Source: Akkermansiaceae bacterium UBA2367 (GTDB taxonomy: Bacteria > Verrucomicrobiota > Verrucomicrobiia > Verrucomicrobiales > DEV007). Taken from it: a stretch of DNA of 17,266 nt. A program made the translations under genes and the position numbers. The notes below the pieces were generated by a model. The model worked only from the letters and a program-made list of their open reading frames with translations. It was not told the origin of the DNA and made no database searches. Positions 7,440 to 13,596 of the stretch are shown here, piece by piece (positions within the stretch are counted from its first letter, which is position 1; every line of letters starts with the position of its first letter). Where the stretch lies: contig DDTJ01000082.1 in the NCBI GenBank assembly GCA_002344525.1, positions 1 to 17,266 on the forward strand, given 5' to 3'.

Positions 7440-7751
7440 TCAAGCGATCTTGAGTCCCAAGACGCCCAAGACGATGAGACCGACGCATACCAGCCGGGCC
7501 GGGGTGGCCGGATCACCAAGGAAAGCGATGCCGCAAAGGACGGTGCCGACCGCGCCGATGCCGGTCCAGACCGCGTAGGCCGTGCCGATGGGGAGGGACT
7601 TGGCGGCGAGCCCGAGCAACACGAAGCTGGCAATCAGGGCCGCAAGGGTACCCAAGCTGGGCCAAAAGCGAGTGAATCCGTCGGTGAACTTGAGGCCGAC
7701 TGCCCACACGGTTTCGAAGAAGGCGGCAATGAGAAGGAGAATCCAAGGCAT
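7440..7751 (-). CDS. gdx: Guanidinium exporter Gdx (SugE), SMR family
   Basis: A 103-aa protein with four membrane helices, the normal size of small multidrug resistance proteins, which work as dual-topology dimers. The residues lining the guanidinium site of Gdx proteins are all present: E13, W16, S42, Y59 and W62. The block KSLPIGTAYAVWTGIGAVGT is diagnostic of the SugE/Gdx branch as opposed to EmrE. Gdx exchanges guanidinium for protons. The leader upstream holds a guanidine-II riboswitch, which independently supports the substrate. It has its own promoter and appears to be a single-gene unit. Confidence 0.95.
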   Translation of the reverse strand: MPWILLLIAAFFETVWAVGLKFTDGFTRFWPSLGTLAALIASFVLLGLAAKSLPIGTAYAVWTGIGAVGTVLCGIAFLGDPATPARLVCVGLIVLGVLGLKIA

Positions 7752-7770
7752 GGCACCGGAAGTCGTTTGT

Positions 7771-7815
7771 CAGGGCCGTCCCTGGTCCACCATCCGAGAC
7801 GCCGAGGCCGTCCTC
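7771..7815 (-). ncRNA. Guanidine-II (mini-ykkC) riboswitch in the gdx leader
   Basis: On the minus strand, 5' to 3', there are two hairpins with identical ACGG loops. P1 is GAGG-ACGG-CCTC (7815-7804) and P2 is CAGGG-ACGG-CCCTG (7784-7771), separated by 19 nt. Two short stems with ACGR tetraloops on a variable linker define the guanidine-II class, in which the loops dimerise when guanidinium binds. P2 ends 19 nt before the gdx start codon, so control of translation initiation is likely. No clear Shine-Dalgarno sequence is seen in that 19-nt stretch. The gene behind it is a guanidinium exporter, the usual partner of this class. Confidence 0.93.
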
Positions 7816-7840
7816 CGCGCGAGTTGCAAATCAAGGAGCC

Positions 7841-7868
7841 AAAATAGGAGCCGCCCGCGATTTGTCAA
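7841..7868 (-). promoter_or_regulatory. Promoter of gdx
   Basis: On the minus strand TTGACA (7868-7863) is followed after 16 bp by TATTTT (7846-7841). Transcription would start near 7834 and give a leader of about 80 nt that contains both riboswitch hairpins. Confidence 0.65.
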
Positions 7869-7967
7869 CCTGCGCCCTCTGTCCCGAGGTGCGCCACCTT
7901 CGGGAGCCATCCCGAATTAGCGGGATCGCGGCGATGTAAAACAGTATTTCAAATATATGTTTACCCA

Positions 7968-9281
7968 ATGCTCCCGGATGCCTCCGTCCTCCGCGCCTTG
8001 GTCGTGACCGCCCTGCCCCTCGGCTTGGCGGTCGCGCATGCGGGCGGCTTGCACGAAGGGGCTCCGGTCCATTACTACGAGAGCGAGCCGGACACGAAGC
8101 TGACCCGTTTCTTCGCGGAAGCGGGAGACCGCCCGGACCTCCGCTCCGGCGACGAGAGGGTCGTCCTCGACGCGCTCCTCAAGGGACTCGACATCCCGGC
8201 GGAGTCGCAGGTGCTCGTCTTCTCGAAAACGAGCGCCCAAAACGACCGCATCGCGCCGGAAAGGCCGAGGGCGATCTATTTCTCCGACGATCTCTACCTC
8301 GGGTGGGTCCAAGGGGGGGAAATCGAGGTGGCCAGCTTCGATCCGCGCCTCGGCATGGTCTTCCACCTCGTCAAAATCACCGGGCGCGAGCCGGGCAGCC
8401 TGCCCCAACTGGTGCGCGAGCGATCCTGCCTGAACTGCCACGCGGGCTCCTCGAACCGCGAATTGCCCGGCTTGATGGCCCGTTCGGTCTACCCTTCCGG
8501 ATCGGGTCTGCCGGTCTTCGAGGCGGGCACCTTCCACGTCCGCCAGAGCAGCCCCATCGAGGAGCGCTGGGGCGGCTGGTATGTGACGGGGCAGGTCGAG
8601 GGGGGCGAGCACCTCGGCAATGCCTTGGCGCGGCCCGCGCCCGACGGCGCGGGAATCGAGCTCGAGCGCCTCGCCACCGGGCCGGTCGCGAACCTCGACG
8701 CCTTTTTCGACGGCAAGCCCTACCCCCACGGAGGGAAAAGCGACGTCGTCGCGCTGATGGTGCTGGAGCACCAAGTCGGCGTCCACAACCTCCTCGTCGA
8801 GGCGAACCTGACGACCCAAGCCACCCTGCACCGCCATCGGGAAATGCGGAAAGCTCTCGGCGAACCTATCGACGGGCCGCTTTCGGAGACGAACGAGCGC
8901 ATCCTCCGGTCCCTCGCCAACCGGGTGCTCCGCGAGATGCTCTACGTTGAAGAGGTCGCCCTGCCAGGCGGGATCGACGGCGCGGCTGATTTCCAGAGGG
9001 CCTTCGCCGAAGGCCGCCGCAAGAATGCCGAGGGGCGCTCCCTGCGCGACTTCCGGCTCTACGAGCGGCTCATGAAGTACCGGTGCAGCCACCTCATCTA
9101 CTCCGAGGCCTTCGAGACCCTGCCGGGGGAGATCCGGGTCCGCATCCTCGACCAGCTCCACGGCATCCTTTCCCGTCCGGCGGAGTGGCCGGAATTCTCG
9201 CATTTCGGCGAATCGGAGAGGAGGCATCTCCTCGCGATCCTCCGCGAGACCGTGCCGGATCTGCCGCCCTCGTGGCGGTGA
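7968..9281 (+). CDS. Secreted protein with one c-type heme-binding motif, function unknown
   Basis: A 437-aa protein. The N-terminus has a signal peptide with a likely cleavage after AHA (about residue 25). A single CxxCH motif, C154-L-N-C-H158, in RSCLNCHAGSS should bind one c-type heme. After it come RSVYPSGSGLPVF and SSPIEERWGGWYVTG, a block I recall from unnamed proteins of Planctomycetes and Verrucomicrobia. No catalytic site of a known cytochrome peroxidase or oxidase is visible. The heme is expected to be attached in the periplasm. The region just upstream is A/T-rich (7936-7965) and may hold the promoter. It stands alone between gdx and the NagA-like gene. Confidence 0.72.
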   Translation: MLPDASVLRALVVTALPLGLAVAHAGGLHEGAPVHYYESEPDTKLTRFFAEAGDRPDLRSGDERVVLDALLKGLDIPAESQVLVFSKTSAQNDRIAPERPRAIYFSDDLYLGWVQGGEIEVASFDPRLGMVFHLVKITGREPGSLPQLVRERSCLNCHAGSSNRELPGLMARSVYPSGSGLPVFEAGTFHVRQSSPIEERWGGWYVTGQVEGGEHLGNALARPAPDGAGIELERLATGPVANLDAFFDGKPYPHGGKSDVVALMVLEHQVGVHNLLVEANLTTQATLHRHREMRKALGEPIDGPLSETNERILRSLANRVLREMLYVEEVALPGGIDGAADFQRAFAEGRRKNAEGRSLRDFRLYERLMKYRCSHLIYSEAFETLPGEIRVRILDQLHGILSRPAEWPEFSHFGESERRHLLAILRETVPDLPPSWR

Positions 9282-9294
9282 TGGGTGAGAAAGG

Positions 9295-9316
9295 AGGGGG
9301 GCTTTTCAAGTCCCCT
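9295..9316. terminator. Possible weak terminator hairpin between convergent genes
   Basis: AGGGG (9295-9299) pairs with CCCCT (9312-9316), with an inner CTT/AAG stem around a TTC loop and a small internal bulge. It lies in the 99-bp gap between two convergent genes. There is no T-tract on either side, so termination is doubtful. Confidence 0.25.
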
Positions 9317-9380
9317 ATGGTTGGACGGGACTTGGATATTTGTCGCCTGCCCCCGTTGCCACACCGAGGAAGCAAACGTT

Positions 9381-10589
9381 TCATCCATGCGACACAACCT
9401 CCATCTCTTCACCACCGATGAACACGCGTTTCACCCTCAGCTTCCGGCTCAACAACACGAAGTCAGCACGCTTGCCCTTGGCGATGCTTCCGGTTTTTGC
9501 CGAGATGCCAGTCCGTTCCGCAGGAGTGAGGCTGGCCATGCGTATCACCTCCGGCAGCGTCGCGGTGGTGTCGCGCGCCATCTGACGCACCATGTGATCC
9601 ATACCCACGATGCTGCTGGCCAGACTCGTGCGTCCCGGCGCCCAGCCGACTCTTCCATCGCTCTCAAACCACGAGCCATCGTCGTTTGAACCAAAACGGT
9701 AAGTGCCCGGCGGCAGATCGAGCGCACGATTGCAATCGGTCACGAGACACAACCTGTGCGCGCCCTTCATCCGAAAGGCAAAGTCCAGAAGCTCCGGCGC
9801 GAGATGGCAGCCGTCTGCGATGACTTCCGTGCTCATATCCGCTATGCCGAGCACGAACTCCAGCATACTGCCCCGCATCGGCACGCCCAGGCGTCCGCGC
9901 ACGGAGGAGACATTGCTCATGGCGCACCAGAAGTGGTCCACATGTCTCATCCCAAGCCGGAACGCCCCGGCCATCTCCGGCCAGCTTGCGTTCGAGTGAC
10001 CGCAGGTGATGAAACACTTCCGTCGTCTTGCTTCACGATAAAAATCGGCGGCACCGGGCAGCTCCGCCGCGCAGGTAGCGATGCGGACGATGCCCTTGTC
10101 AAAGTAGCGCCGGCATTCTTCCGCCGTCGGTGATCTGCGCCCTTCCGACGAGTGGCAACCCACTTTGTCTTCCGCGAAGAACGGACCATAAAGGTGGACG
10201 CCGGCGATTCTGGCTCCATTTGCAGCTTGTTGGTCTTTTTGCACCGCCTTTGCCGCATCCAGCATCGCATGAATCTGCTCTGGCGATCCTGTGGTGGTCG
10301 TGGGGAAAAGAGTGGTGGTGCCGTGCTGCGCGTGAGCCCGGCAGACGGTTCGCATGGCATCCTCCGTGCCATCCATGAAGTCCGCACCAACTCCTCCATG
10401 AACGTGAATGTCAATAAAGCCGGGCGAGAGATAGGCACCATGGCCGTCCACGACCCCTGTATCCGCACCCAGCCGGGGTTTCCGTCTGCTGACCGACATG
10501 ATGATGCCATCCACGCAGAGCACATTGGCCTCTTCCATCAGGCGATCGGGCAGGATCGCCGTTACATTGGTAAATAGTGTCCGGCTCAT
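9381..10589 (-). CDS. NagA-like amidohydrolase (N-acetylglucosamine-6-phosphate deacetylase family)
   Basis: A 402-aa protein from the ATG at 10589; a TTG 21 bp upstream is a weaker choice. The amidohydrolase fold is clear: GFIDIHVHGG with H62 and H64, CGHSNAS with H198, HVDHFWCAM with H216/H219, ADGCHLAPE with H262, and VTDCNRA with the catalytic D285. In known NagA enzymes an LEGP motif supplies a metal-binding glutamate; here it reads LYGP, with Y134. So it is either a NagA variant with a changed metal site or a related deacetylase with another substrate. NagA makes glucosamine-6-phosphate from amino sugars or recycled cell wall. The gene's GC is visibly lower than that of rsmE and mazG. 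It lies 51 bp downstream of rsmE on the same strand. I withhold the symbol because of the altered site. Confidence 0.82.
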   Translation of the reverse strand: MSRTLFTNVTAILPDRLMEEANVLCVDGIIMSVSRRKPRLGADTGVVDGHGAYLSPGFIDIHVHGGVGADFMDGTEDAMRTVCRAHAQHGTTTLFPTTTTGSPEQIHAMLDAAKAVQKDQQAANGARIAGVHLYGPFFAEDKVGCHSSEGRRSPTAEECRRYFDKGIVRIATCAAELPGAADFYREARRRKCFITCGHSNASWPEMAGAFRLGMRHVDHFWCAMSNVSSVRGRLGVPMRGSMLEFVLGIADMSTEVIADGCHLAPELLDFAFRMKGAHRLCLVTDCNRALDLPPGTYRFGSNDDGSWFESDGRVGWAPGRTSLASSIVGMDHMVRQMARDTTATLPEVIRMASLTPAERTGISAKTGSIAKGKRADFVLLSRKLRVKRVFIGGEEMEVVSHG

Positions 10590-10640
10590 GGCTGCTGCTA
10601 GGTGTGTCAATGTAGAATGGCCCGATCCCGATGCCTGCGA

Positions 10641-11393
10641 CTACCGGTCCATCAGCTCGTGCCCTGTGATGCTGAGGGCGTAGATCGCGGCGGTCTCGCT
10701 GCGGAGGATGATGGGGCCGAGGGAAAGCGCGAGGAAGCCGTGCGACAGGGCGGTGGAAATCTCGGCGGGGGTGAAGTCGCCCTCGGGACCGATCATCACG
10801 GTCGCGGCGGCGGGGCGGGGCGCGCCGTCCTGCTCGCGGGCGGCGAGGATGGCCTTCAGGGGGCTGGCCCCGGCTCCGATCGCGGCGACGAGCCGGAGCG
10901 GATCCTTCGCCGAGCGCACGAAGGCCTCGACGTTCACCGGAGCGGCGATTTCCGGGATCCAGTTCTGCCCGCATTGCTTGCAGGCCTCGATGGCGACGCG
11001 CTGCCATTTCCGGCGCTTCTTCTCCAGTTCCCCGCCGTCGAGTTGGACGACGGTGCGCTCGGAGAGCAGGGGCACGATGCGGGAGGCTCCGAGTTCGGTC
11101 GCCTTCTGCACGATGAGGTCCATGTTCTTCCCCTTCGGCACGGCTTGGGCGAGGGTGATCGCGGCAGGCGGGCGCGGCGTGGCGCCGAGGAGCACCGCCT
11201 CCAGCGTCACGGAACCCCTCGCCGTCCCCGCGATCCCGGCCTCGGCTTCGGCCCCGGCCCCGTTGAAGACGACGACGCGGTCGCCCTCGCGGCAGCGCAT
11301 CACCTCGAGGCAGTGGTGGGCCTCCTCACCCTCGAGGACGAGGCGCTCGGGATTCCATCGGTCGGCGGGAATGTAAAATCGGTGCTTTGCCAT
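10641..11393 (-). CDS. rsmE: 16S rRNA m3U1498 methyltransferase RsmE
   Basis: A 250-aa protein from the ATG at 11391-11393, which gives the usual N-terminus MAKHRFYIPADRW. In-frame codons further upstream run through the G/A-rich intergenic tract and are unlikely to be used. RsmE methylates N3 of U1498 in 16S rRNA using S-adenosylmethionine through a SPOUT knot. The signatures are GEEAHHCLEVMR near the start, QAVPKGKNMDLIVQKATELG at about 83-102, IGPEGDF at 201-207 and LGPIILRSETA at 225-235. In the last motif isoleucine replaces the common arginine. It is divergent from mazG with a 91-bp gap, and the NagA-like gene follows it. Confidence 0.95.
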   Translation of the reverse strand: MAKHRFYIPADRWNPERLVLEGEEAHHCLEVMRCREGDRVVVFNGAGAEAEAGIAGTARGSVTLEAVLLGATPRPPAAITLAQAVPKGKNMDLIVQKATELGASRIVPLLSERTVVQLDGGELEKKRRKWQRVAIEACKQCGQNWIPEIAAPVNVEAFVRSAKDPLRLVAAIGAGASPLKAILAAREQDGAPRPAAATVMIGPEGDFTPAEISTALSHGFLALSLGPIILRSETAAIYALSITGHELMDR

Positions 11394-11407
11394 CGCAAAA
11401 GTCAGGC

Positions 11408-11468
11408 TTATTAAAAACCACCCACCTCCCCCGTCCACCTTTTCCCTTTCACCCTCCCACCTTTTACC
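11408..11468. promoter_or_regulatory. Strand-asymmetric tract in the rsmE-mazG divergent region
   Basis: From 11418 to 11468 the plus strand is almost all C and T, with two CCACCTTTT direct repeats (11435-11443 and 11457-11465). The minus strand has several runs of three or more G and could form a G-quadruplex. A TAATAA (minus strand, 11413-11408) lies 14 nt before the rsmE start and may be its -10 box. No convincing -35 box was found. Confidence 0.3.
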
Positions 11469-11484
11469 GCCCGCAGCGCGAGCC

Positions 11485-12303
11485 ATGATCCCCTCCCCCG
11501 ACCTGCCTCCGATGGACCGCCTGCGCCGCATCATGCACCTTCTGCGGGCACCGGGGGGCTGTCCTTGGGACGCCGAGCAGACCCACGAGAGCCTCGTCCG
11601 CCATCTCCTTGAGGAGGCCTACGAGGTGGCCGAGGCGGTGCGCTCCGGCGACCGGGACGAGCTCGTCGACGAACTCGGCGACCTCCTCCTCCAGCCGGTC
11701 TTCCACGCCGAGATCGCTTCGGAGGAGGGGCGCTTCGACTTCGACGACATCGCCCGGGCCATCTGCGAAAAGCTGATCCGCCGCCATCCCCACGTCTTCG
11801 GCGAAGCCGTCGCGGACACGCCCGAAGCCGTCCTGACGCAGTGGGAGGCGATCAAGGCCGGGGAGAAGGCCGCATCCGACAGGGTCGGGTCCGGGACCCA
11901 AGAGGGTTATCTCCTGAAAAAAGCCAACGAAGGCCAGCCCGCCTTGCTCGCGGCCGCGAAGCTCCAGCGCAAGGCGGCGACGGTCGGATTCGACTGGCCC
12001 GACCTGCCCCCCGTGCTCGACAAGGTGAGGGAGGAGATCGACGAGGTCGCCGCCGCCTTGGCGACGGGTGCGGACGAGGCGGTCGGGGAGGAGATCGGGG
12101 ACCTGCTTTTCGCCGTCGTCAACCTCGCGCGGAAGACCGGGCACGAGGCCGAAATCCTCCTCGACGTGGCCAACCGGAAGTTCGTGCGGCGCTTCCAGGC
12201 GGTCGAGGACGAGCTGCGGCGCGAGGGCGGGGGGCTCGCCGGGGCGGGGCTCGCGGAGATGGACGCGGCCTGGGATCGGGTCAAAGCGGCGGAAAAAGGC
12301 TGA
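11485..12303 (+). CDS. mazG: Nucleoside triphosphate pyrophosphohydrolase MazG
   Basis: A 272-aa two-domain MazG, the normal length of the long form. MazG hydrolyses NTPs and dNTPs to monophosphate and pyrophosphate, which cleans the nucleotide pool. The first domain has GGCPWDAEQTHESL at 24-37, EEAYE at 43-47 and DELGD at 62-66. The second has EEIDE at 183-187 and EEIGD at 202-206. These ExxE and ExxD pairs bind magnesium. RRHPHVFG at 99-106 is a typical middle motif. The start could be the ATG at 11485 or the in-frame ATG at 11512; both keep the domain intact. It is not next to a MazEF toxin system, so a housekeeping role is most likely. Confidence 0.95.
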   Translation: MIPSPDLPPMDRLRRIMHLLRAPGGCPWDAEQTHESLVRHLLEEAYEVAEAVRSGDRDELVDELGDLLLQPVFHAEIASEEGRFDFDDIARAICEKLIRRHPHVFGEAVADTPEAVLTQWEAIKAGEKAASDRVGSGTQEGYLLKKANEGQPALLAAAKLQRKAATVGFDWPDLPPVLDKVREEIDEVAAALATGADEAVGEEIGDLLFAVVNLARKTGHEAEILLDVANRKFVRRFQAVEDELRREGGGLAGAGLAEMDAAWDRVKAAEKG

Positions 12304-12427
12304 GTCCGCCCGAGAGACCGTCTTTTCATTTTCGCTCCGCACAAATCTCGATTAACTTGGCGGACCCAAGAACTTTCCGCGTGACAAGGCCCAGAAGCGG
12401 GCCATAGCTGTCCGCTTACACCCACGG

Positions 12428-12901
12428 ATGAAACCGGGACTGTCGAGATTCCTTTATCTGGGGGCCTGCGGCCTCCTCGCAAGCTGCGCGGTCCCCGCGT
12501 CGGGTCCCGTCGCGATCACGAAGGTCAATCCCTACCACCTTCAGAACTCGACGGCTCCGTCCACGGAGGACGAGATGATCGCCTTCGAGCACACGCGGCT
12601 CCTCCTCGGCGCGATCAACGCCTCGGAGCGGAGCGACCGCTACGGGAATTATTTCACGATCTTCTGGAGGACCAAGACCCGCTCCCCCGTGACGGTGCGC
12701 TTGGAATACCGACAGGGCTCCACCGGGCTGCGGGTCCACTCGCAGGAGGTCTCCGTGCCCAATCCGAAGGGGACCAACACCACGAAATTCCAAGTCACCG
12801 GGGACGACTACCACCAGAACGGGAAAGTCACCCAATGGAAGGCCTCCATCCTCGAAAATGGAGCCGTCGTGGCCGAATACCGGTCCTTCCTCTGGCAGTG
12901 A
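12428..12901 (+). CDS. Predicted lipoprotein of unknown function
   Basis: A 157-aa protein with a lipoprotein signal peptide. The lipobox is L17-A-S-C20 after a hydrophobic stretch, so it should be cleaved before C20 and lipidated. The rest is beta-rich by appearance, with alternating polar and hydrophobic residues (YFTIFWRT, VTVRLEYRQG, TKFQVTG, TQWKASIL, VVAEYRSFLW) suggesting an Ig-like or beta-sandwich domain. I do not recognise the family. The 124 bp upstream contain a small hairpin, GGCCC-6 nt-GGGCC (12388-12403), with no T-tract. The cluster with STAS and the phosphatase follows; whether they share a transcript is unknown. Confidence 0.72.
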   Translation: MKPGLSRFLYLGACGLLASCAVPASGPVAITKVNPYHLQNSTAPSTEDEMIAFEHTRLLLGAINASERSDRYGNYFTIFWRTKTRSPVTVRLEYRQGSTGLRVHSQEVSVPNPKGTNTTKFQVTGDDYHQNGKVTQWKASILENGAVVAEYRSFLWQ

Positions 12902-12921
12902 CCCTTTTTCGCAAAGGTTCC

Positions 12922-13041
12922 ATGAACCCTCAGACTGACCTCACCCCAGAAGCTCCCGCGGATCCGGCTTGTCCGGGGCGGGGGTCCCGAAAGCAGTCCG
13001 GGTCGCAGCATGCCTGCGGGGGTAAACCCATCGTCCCGTGA
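12922..13041 (+). CDS. Possible 39-aa small protein coupled to the STAS gene
   Basis: An ATG at 12922 is preceded by AAAGG about 5 nt upstream, one of the better Shine-Dalgarno-like sequences in the window. The frame runs 39 codons (MNPQTDLTPEAPADPACPGR to CGGKPIVP) and its TGA overlaps the GTG start of the STAS gene by three bases (GTGA over 13038-13041). It contains two cysteines and is rich in proline and glycine. It may be a real small protein, or a leader peptide that couples translation into the STAS gene. There is no family match I can name, and an open frame this short can arise by chance. Confidence 0.4.
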   Translation: MNPQTDLTPEAPADPACPGRGSRKQSGSQHACGGKPIVP

Positions 13042-13571
13042 GCGCGGAGGAGTCCATTCGAGTCGGTTGCCTGGGCTCGGTGGCTTGGGTCCGGGTGAGC
13101 GGAGCGGCCACCCACGAGAGCGCTGCGTGCATCAAGGAGTTCCTCGCCGGGCGCTTCGAGCGGGGCTGGCGGCAGTTCGTGATCGACTTGGGCGGCTGCC
13201 GAGGGATCGATTCGACCTTCATCGGGATGCTCTACCGCCTCGCCATCAAGGTCGCCGAGACCAGCCCCGACGGCACCGTCGACGTGATCAACCCGGGCGA
13301 GCGCAACGCCAACTCCATCCGCAAACTGGGCCTCGACGACCGCATCCATATCGACTTGGAAGGCGACCGCTGGCGACGCGAGCGCGAACTCGTCGAGGAG
13401 AACCTCGGCAAACCCGCCTGCCCCACGACGCTCAACCCGGTCGAGCACGCCGAGTTCGTCCTGCAGGCCCACGAGGCTTTGCAAGCCGCCAACGAGGAGA
13501 ACCGGAGCCGCTTCTGCGACGTGGTCGAGTTCCTGCGGCAGGAACTGGAGGCGAAGACGGCGGACAAGTGA
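13038..13571 (+). CDS. STAS-domain anti-sigma factor antagonist with C-terminal extension
   Basis: A 177-aa protein that starts with GTG at 13038. Residues about 5-105 form a STAS domain; the core is VIDLGGCRGIDSTFIGML, with S59 (or T60) at the place where antagonists such as SpoIIAA and RsbV are phosphorylated. Unphosphorylated antagonists sequester a kinase-type anti-sigma factor. Residues about 110-177 are a helical extension (HEALQAANEENRSRFCDVVEFL) not found in minimal RsbV. The gene for a PP2C phosphatase starts 25 bp downstream, the natural partner to remove the phosphate. No anti-sigma kinase gene is in the window. The role in partner switching is inferred from domains and neighbourhood. 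Confidence 0.83.
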   Translation: MSAEESIRVGCLGSVAWVRVSGAATHESAACIKEFLAGRFERGWRQFVIDLGGCRGIDSTFIGMLYRLAIKVAETSPDGTVDVINPGERNANSIRKLGLDDRIHIDLEGDRWRRERELVEENLGKPACPTTLNPVEHAEFVLQAHEALQAANEENRSRFCDVVEFLRQELEAKTADK

Positions 13572-13596
13572 GTCCCCGCGCCCCCGGCATACCGCC

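Noticed and set aside
11394..11534. N-terminal extension of RsmE by 47 codons
   Set aside because: It would translate the G/A-rich intergenic tract and overlap the mazG start; RsmE proteins start at the MAKHRFYIP-like sequence.
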